Of a DNA stretch of 7,880 nucleotides, positions 5,226-7,880 are shown in pieces. A program made the position numbers and the translations under genes. This DNA comes from Hyphomicrobiales bacterium (GTDB taxonomy: Bacteria > Pseudomonadota > Alphaproteobacteria > Rhizobiales > Beijerinckiaceae). The stretch spans positions 1-7,880 of the forward strand of contig JAATEW010000339.1 in NCBI GenBank assembly GCA_015655535.1. Reading direction: 5' to 3'. Positions within the stretch are counted from its first letter, which is position 1. Each line of letters begins with the position of its first letter. A model generated the notes under the pieces. That model saw only the letters and a list, made by a program, of their open reading frames with translations. It ran no database searches and was not told the origin of the DNA.

Positions 5226-6329
5226 TTAACGCCCCTGCATCAGCCTTGCGACAACTTTCGACGTATAGGCGACCATCGGAACGATGCGCGCATAATTCAG
5301 CCGCGTCGGGCCGATGACGCCGAGCACGCCGACGATGCGCTGCTGCGGGTCATGGAACGGCGCCGCGATCATCGATGAGCCCGATAGAGAAAACAACTTG
5401 TTTTCCGAGCCGATGAAAATACGCACGCCTTCGCCGCCTTCGGCGCGGCTCAAAAGGTCGATGACGTCTTTCTTGGTTTCGAGATCGGCGAAGAGAAGCC
5501 TGATGCGTTCCAGATCCTCGATCGCGTTCAGATCTTCGAGCAAATTGGCCTGGCCGCGCACGATGAGCTGCGGCGCGTGTCCGGCGGCATATTCGCTCCA
5601 GCTTGCAAGCCCCGTGGCGATCAGCCGTGCCGTCAACTCGCCCAGTTCCAATTCGGCTGCCTGGCGCGACGCCTCGATCTCGATTTTGACTTCGGTAAGC
5701 GTACGGCCTCTGATCCGGGCATTGAGGAAATTGCCGGCTTCGATCAGGGCCGAGGGAGGCAGGCCATGCGGAATGGGCACGATGCGGTTTTCGACCGAAC
5801 CATCCTCGCCGACCAGAATGGCAAGCCCGCGTTCGGGTTCGAGCTGCAGAAACTCGATATGTTTGAGGCGGATATTGTCCTTGCTCGTCACCACGATGCC
5901 GGCGCTTCGCGTCAGGCCCGACAACATGGTTACCGCCTCGCCGAGCACGCCTTCCATGGTCGGCTCGCTGGAGGCCGCCTTGACCTGCGCATCGATGCGC
6001 TCGCGTTCGTCCTTGCCAATATCGCCGAGCTCAAGCAAGGCATCGACGAAGAACCGCAGGCCCAGCTCCGTCGGCAGGCGGCCGGCGCTCGTATGCGGCG
6101 CATAGATCAGCCCAAGCTCTTCGAGATCCTGCATGACATTGCGGACCGAGGCCGGCGATAGAGTCATAGGCAAAAGCCGCGACAAATGGCGCGAGCCCAT
6201 TGGCTCGCCACGTTCCAAGTAAGATTCGACAATGCGCCGGAAGATCTCGCGGGACCTTTCGGAGAGGTTGGCAAGAGCGCTGGCGTCGGTTTGAAAGCTC
6301 TCTCGCGTGTGATCGATCGGAACGGCCAT
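5226..6329 (-). CDS. hrcA: Heat-inducible transcription repressor HrcA
   Basis: The 367-residue protein is a full-length HrcA, the repressor that binds CIRCE operators ahead of groESL and other chaperone genes and is kept active by GroEL. The N-terminal winged helix (about 22-95) contains SERSREIFRRIVESYLERGEP, SPASVRNVMQDLEELGLIY and the hallmark HTSAGRLPTELGLRFFVD (79-96). A GAF-like middle region follows, with VEFLQLEP-type strands (here HIEFLQLEPERGLAILVGEDG). The C-terminal signature is GVLGVIGPTRLNYARIVPMVAYTS. The ATG at 6329 is fixed by an in-frame TAG two codons upstream; the ribosome site is weak. grpE and rph, the neighbours common in many Rhizobiales, are not adjacent on either side within this window, and no CIRCE element (TTAGCACTC/GAGTGCTAA) was found. 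Downstream lies a 211-base gap before the 80-residue gene. Confidence 0.96.
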   Translation of the reverse strand: MAVPIDHTRESFQTDASALANLSERSREIFRRIVESYLERGEPMGSRHLSRLLPMTLSPASVRNVMQDLEELGLIYAPHTSAGRLPTELGLRFFVDALLELGDIGKDERERIDAQVKAASSEPTMEGVLGEAVTMLSGLTRSAGIVVTSKDNIRLKHIEFLQLEPERGLAILVGEDGSVENRIVPIPHGLPPSALIEAGNFLNARIRGRTLTEVKIEIEASRQAAELELGELTARLIATGLASWSEYAAGHAPQLIVRGQANLLEDLNAIEDLERIRLLFADLETKKDVIDLLSRAEGGEGVRIFIGSENKLFSLSGSSMIAAPFHDPQQRIVGVLGVIGPTRLNYARIVPMVAYTSKVVARLMQGR

Positions 6330-6437
6330 GGTTCTAAAATGAACGGTGGCCGAGATTGTTGCAAGCCCTTCTTGGAAATGGGTGCTTTTCTATATGTGGA
6401 AGTTATTTAATGAGACTTAGACGAAGGAAAGCCGTAT

Positions 6438-6455
6438 TCGGCGCTTAAGCGCCGA
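6438..6455. promoter_or_regulatory. 18-bp perfect palindrome in the hrcA divergent region
   Basis: TCGGCGCTTAAGCGCCGA is identical to its reverse complement. It lies about mid-way in the 185-base gap between the divergent hrcA and VWA-protein starts. It could be a dimeric regulator's operator, or a 7-bp stem with a TTAA loop in RNA from either side. It does not resemble CIRCE. Confidence 0.5.
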
Positions 6456-6514
6456 TATTAAGCTTCCGCTCGCTTAACCCTCCCCATAGGAGAGGGATAG
6501 GACGAATAATCCAG

Positions 6515-7880
6515 ATGAACGATTTCAACCTGTCCTTCACGCCGCTTTTGCCTCTGCCGCTTTTCATGGTGCTGGGGATTTGCGCGCTCGCCGTCGTCGG
6601 ACTTGGCTTTTATGCGCGCCGGCGCGGCACGTTTTTGCGCGCGGTCGGTTTTGCGCTTCTATTACTCGCCTTGGCCGATCCCGCCATCGTGCGCGAAGAC
6701 CGCGAGCCTTTGAAGGATGTCGTGGCGATCGTCGTCGATCGCAGCGGCAGCCAGACGATCGGCGAACGCCCGGCGCAGACGGAAAAGGCGAAAGAAGCGC
6801 TCGAAAAGAGCCTCGACGCTCTGGGTCATGTCGATGTCCGCGTCATCGAGAGCAGCCGCGCGGATGCCGACAGCGATGGGACGCAGCTCTTTTCAGCCTT
6901 GAACAATGGCCTCGCCGATGTGCCGGCCGAACGGGTCGGCGGCGTCTTCATGATCACCGACGGCGTCGTGCATGATATTCCGAAGGATGTGGAGGCGCTC
7001 GGCATCAAGGCGCCGTTGCATGCCTTGATCACCGGCCATGAGGGCGAGCGCGACCGGCGCATCGAGCTTCTGGAGGCGCCGCGTTTCGGTATCGTCGGCA
7101 AGGACCAGACGATTGAGCTGCGCGTTGACGACACCGGCAGCAAGGGCGAGCCCGTGGTCCTGCATGTGCGGCGCGACGGCAATCCCATCGCCAATGTCAC
7201 GGCGCATCCGGGCGAGCGCATCCGCGTTCCGGTGCGCATCGAACATGGCGGGCAGAATGTCGTCGAGATCGAAGTCGATGCCTTGCCAGACGAATTGACG
7301 GCGATCAACAATAAGGCCGTGCTGACGATCGACGGTGTGCGCGACAAGCTCAAAGTTCTGCTCGTCTCCGGCGAGCCGCATCAGGGCGAGCGCATGTGGC
7401 GCAATCTTCTGAAGTCGGATGCCAATGTCGAATTGGTGCATTTCACGATTCTGCGGCCGCCGGAAAAGCAGGATGGCACGCCGATCAACGAACTCTCGCT
7501 GATCGCCTTTCCGACCGCCGATCTCTTCGGCCGCAAGATCACCGATTTCGACCTCATCATCTTCGACCGCTATTCGAACCAGAGCGTGCTGCCGACAATC
7601 TATCTCGACAATATCGTGCGCTATGTCCGCGACGGCGGCGCTCTGCTCTTCGCCGCCGGGCCGGATTTCTCGCGCCAGGAAGGTCTGTTCTATTCGCCGC
7701 TCGGGCGCATTTCGCCGGCGCGTCCCGACGGCAGCCTGAGCGAACGCCCGTTCCGCGCGGTGGTGACTTCCGATGGCGCGAAACATCCGGTGACGCGCGG
7801 CCTCATGGGCGCCGATCAAAACCCGCCCGCCTGGAGCCAATGGTTCCGGCAGGTCAATGCGGATGTGACGCGCGGCACAG
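6515..7880 (+). CDS. Membrane protein with VWA domain and GATase1-like region (partial, 3' end outside window)
   Basis: An open frame of 455 codons runs from the ATG at 6515 off the right edge without a stop. Two membrane helices lie at about 14-33 (LPLFMVLGICALAVVGLGFY) and 40-54. A VWA-like domain follows with a complete MIDAS set: Asp75-Ser77-Ser79 in VVDRSGSQ, Thr123 in DGTQLF and Asp149 in MITDGV. A beta-rich segment spans about 180-270. From about 279 there is a class-I glutamine-amidotransferase-like fold (LKVLLVSGEPHQGERMWRNLL, FDLIIFDRY at 345-353, IVRYVRDGGALLFAAGPDF). No catalytic Cys is visible so far, so enzyme activity is doubtful. Related proteins of Rhizobiales, usually near 700 residues as I recall, accompany MoxR ATPase, DUF58 and DUF4159 genes. 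None of these is in view. AGGAGAGG (6488-6495) is a purine-rich but rather distant ribosome site. Confidence 0.85.
   Translation, partial: MNDFNLSFTPLLPLPLFMVLGICALAVVGLGFYARRRGTFLRAVGFALLLLALADPAIVREDREPLKDVVAIVVDRSGSQTIGERPAQTEKAKEALEKSLDALGHVDVRVIESSRADADSDGTQLFSALNNGLADVPAERVGGVFMITDGVVHDIPKDVEALGIKAPLHALITGHEGERDRRIELLEAPRFGIVGKDQTIELRVDDTGSKGEPVVLHVRRDGNPIANVTAHPGERIRVPVRIEHGGQNVVEIEVDALPDELTAINNKAVLTIDGVRDKLKVLLVSGEPHQGERMWRNLLKSDANVELVHFTILRPPEKQDGTPINELSLIAFPTADLFGRKITDFDLIIFDRYSNQSVLPTIYLDNIVRYVRDGGALLFAAGPDFSRQEGLFYSPLGRISPARPDGSLSERPFRAVVTSDGAKHPVTRGLMGADQNPPAWSQWFRQVNADVTRGT

Noticed and set aside
6893..7840. A 315-codon open frame on the minus strand
   Set aside because: It lies opposite the VWA-domain protein, whose MIDAS residues and membrane helices are clear; the minus-strand product has no motif.

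Overview
The window looks like a chromosomal segment of an alphaproteobacterium, most likely of the Rhizobiales (Hyphomicrobiales), possibly near the Beijerinckiaceae. The grounds are its high G+C content, recognisable alphaproteobacterial-type protein sequences (HrcA, a short YkuD-type L,D-transpeptidase, a membrane-anchored von Willebrand A protein) and ECF sigma-type regulation. The family-level placement is inference. No RNA gene, insertion sequence, prophage or CRISPR array was seen.

Left end (1-1012): the N-terminal part of a response regulator gene runs leftward off the window. A 202-base gap separates it from a divergent gene for a small L,D-transpeptidase. A perfect inverted repeat lies just ahead of the transpeptidase start. 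That gene ends 6 bases from the convergent stop of the next operon.

Centre (1019-5225): six genes lie on the minus strand. In transcription order they are two small secreted proteins of unknown function (80 and 116 residues), an ECF sigma factor, its probable transmembrane anti-sigma factor, a secreted Met/His-rich DUF305 protein and a secreted YncE-type beta-propeller protein. The last four are tightly packed: an ATGA overlap, an end-to-start gap of only 23 bases (or a second ATGA overlap), then a directly abutting stop and start. They almost certainly form one operon. Two sites on the minus strand, one before the sigma gene and one before the first small gene, share the element TGGAATAGGC followed at identical spacing by GTC (GGAATA-N16-GTC). 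This is the architecture of an ECF promoter. The simplest reading is that the sigma factor controls its own operon and the upstream small secreted protein. Together they would form an envelope-facing response unit, perhaps metal-related given the DUF305 protein. The signal is unknown.

Right end (5226-7880): hrcA, the heat-shock repressor gene, lies on the minus strand without its common partners grpE or rph and without a visible CIRCE operator. It diverges across 185 bases, containing an 18-bp perfect palindrome, from a membrane protein with an intact MIDAS-type VWA domain and a GATase1-like region. That gene runs off the right edge.
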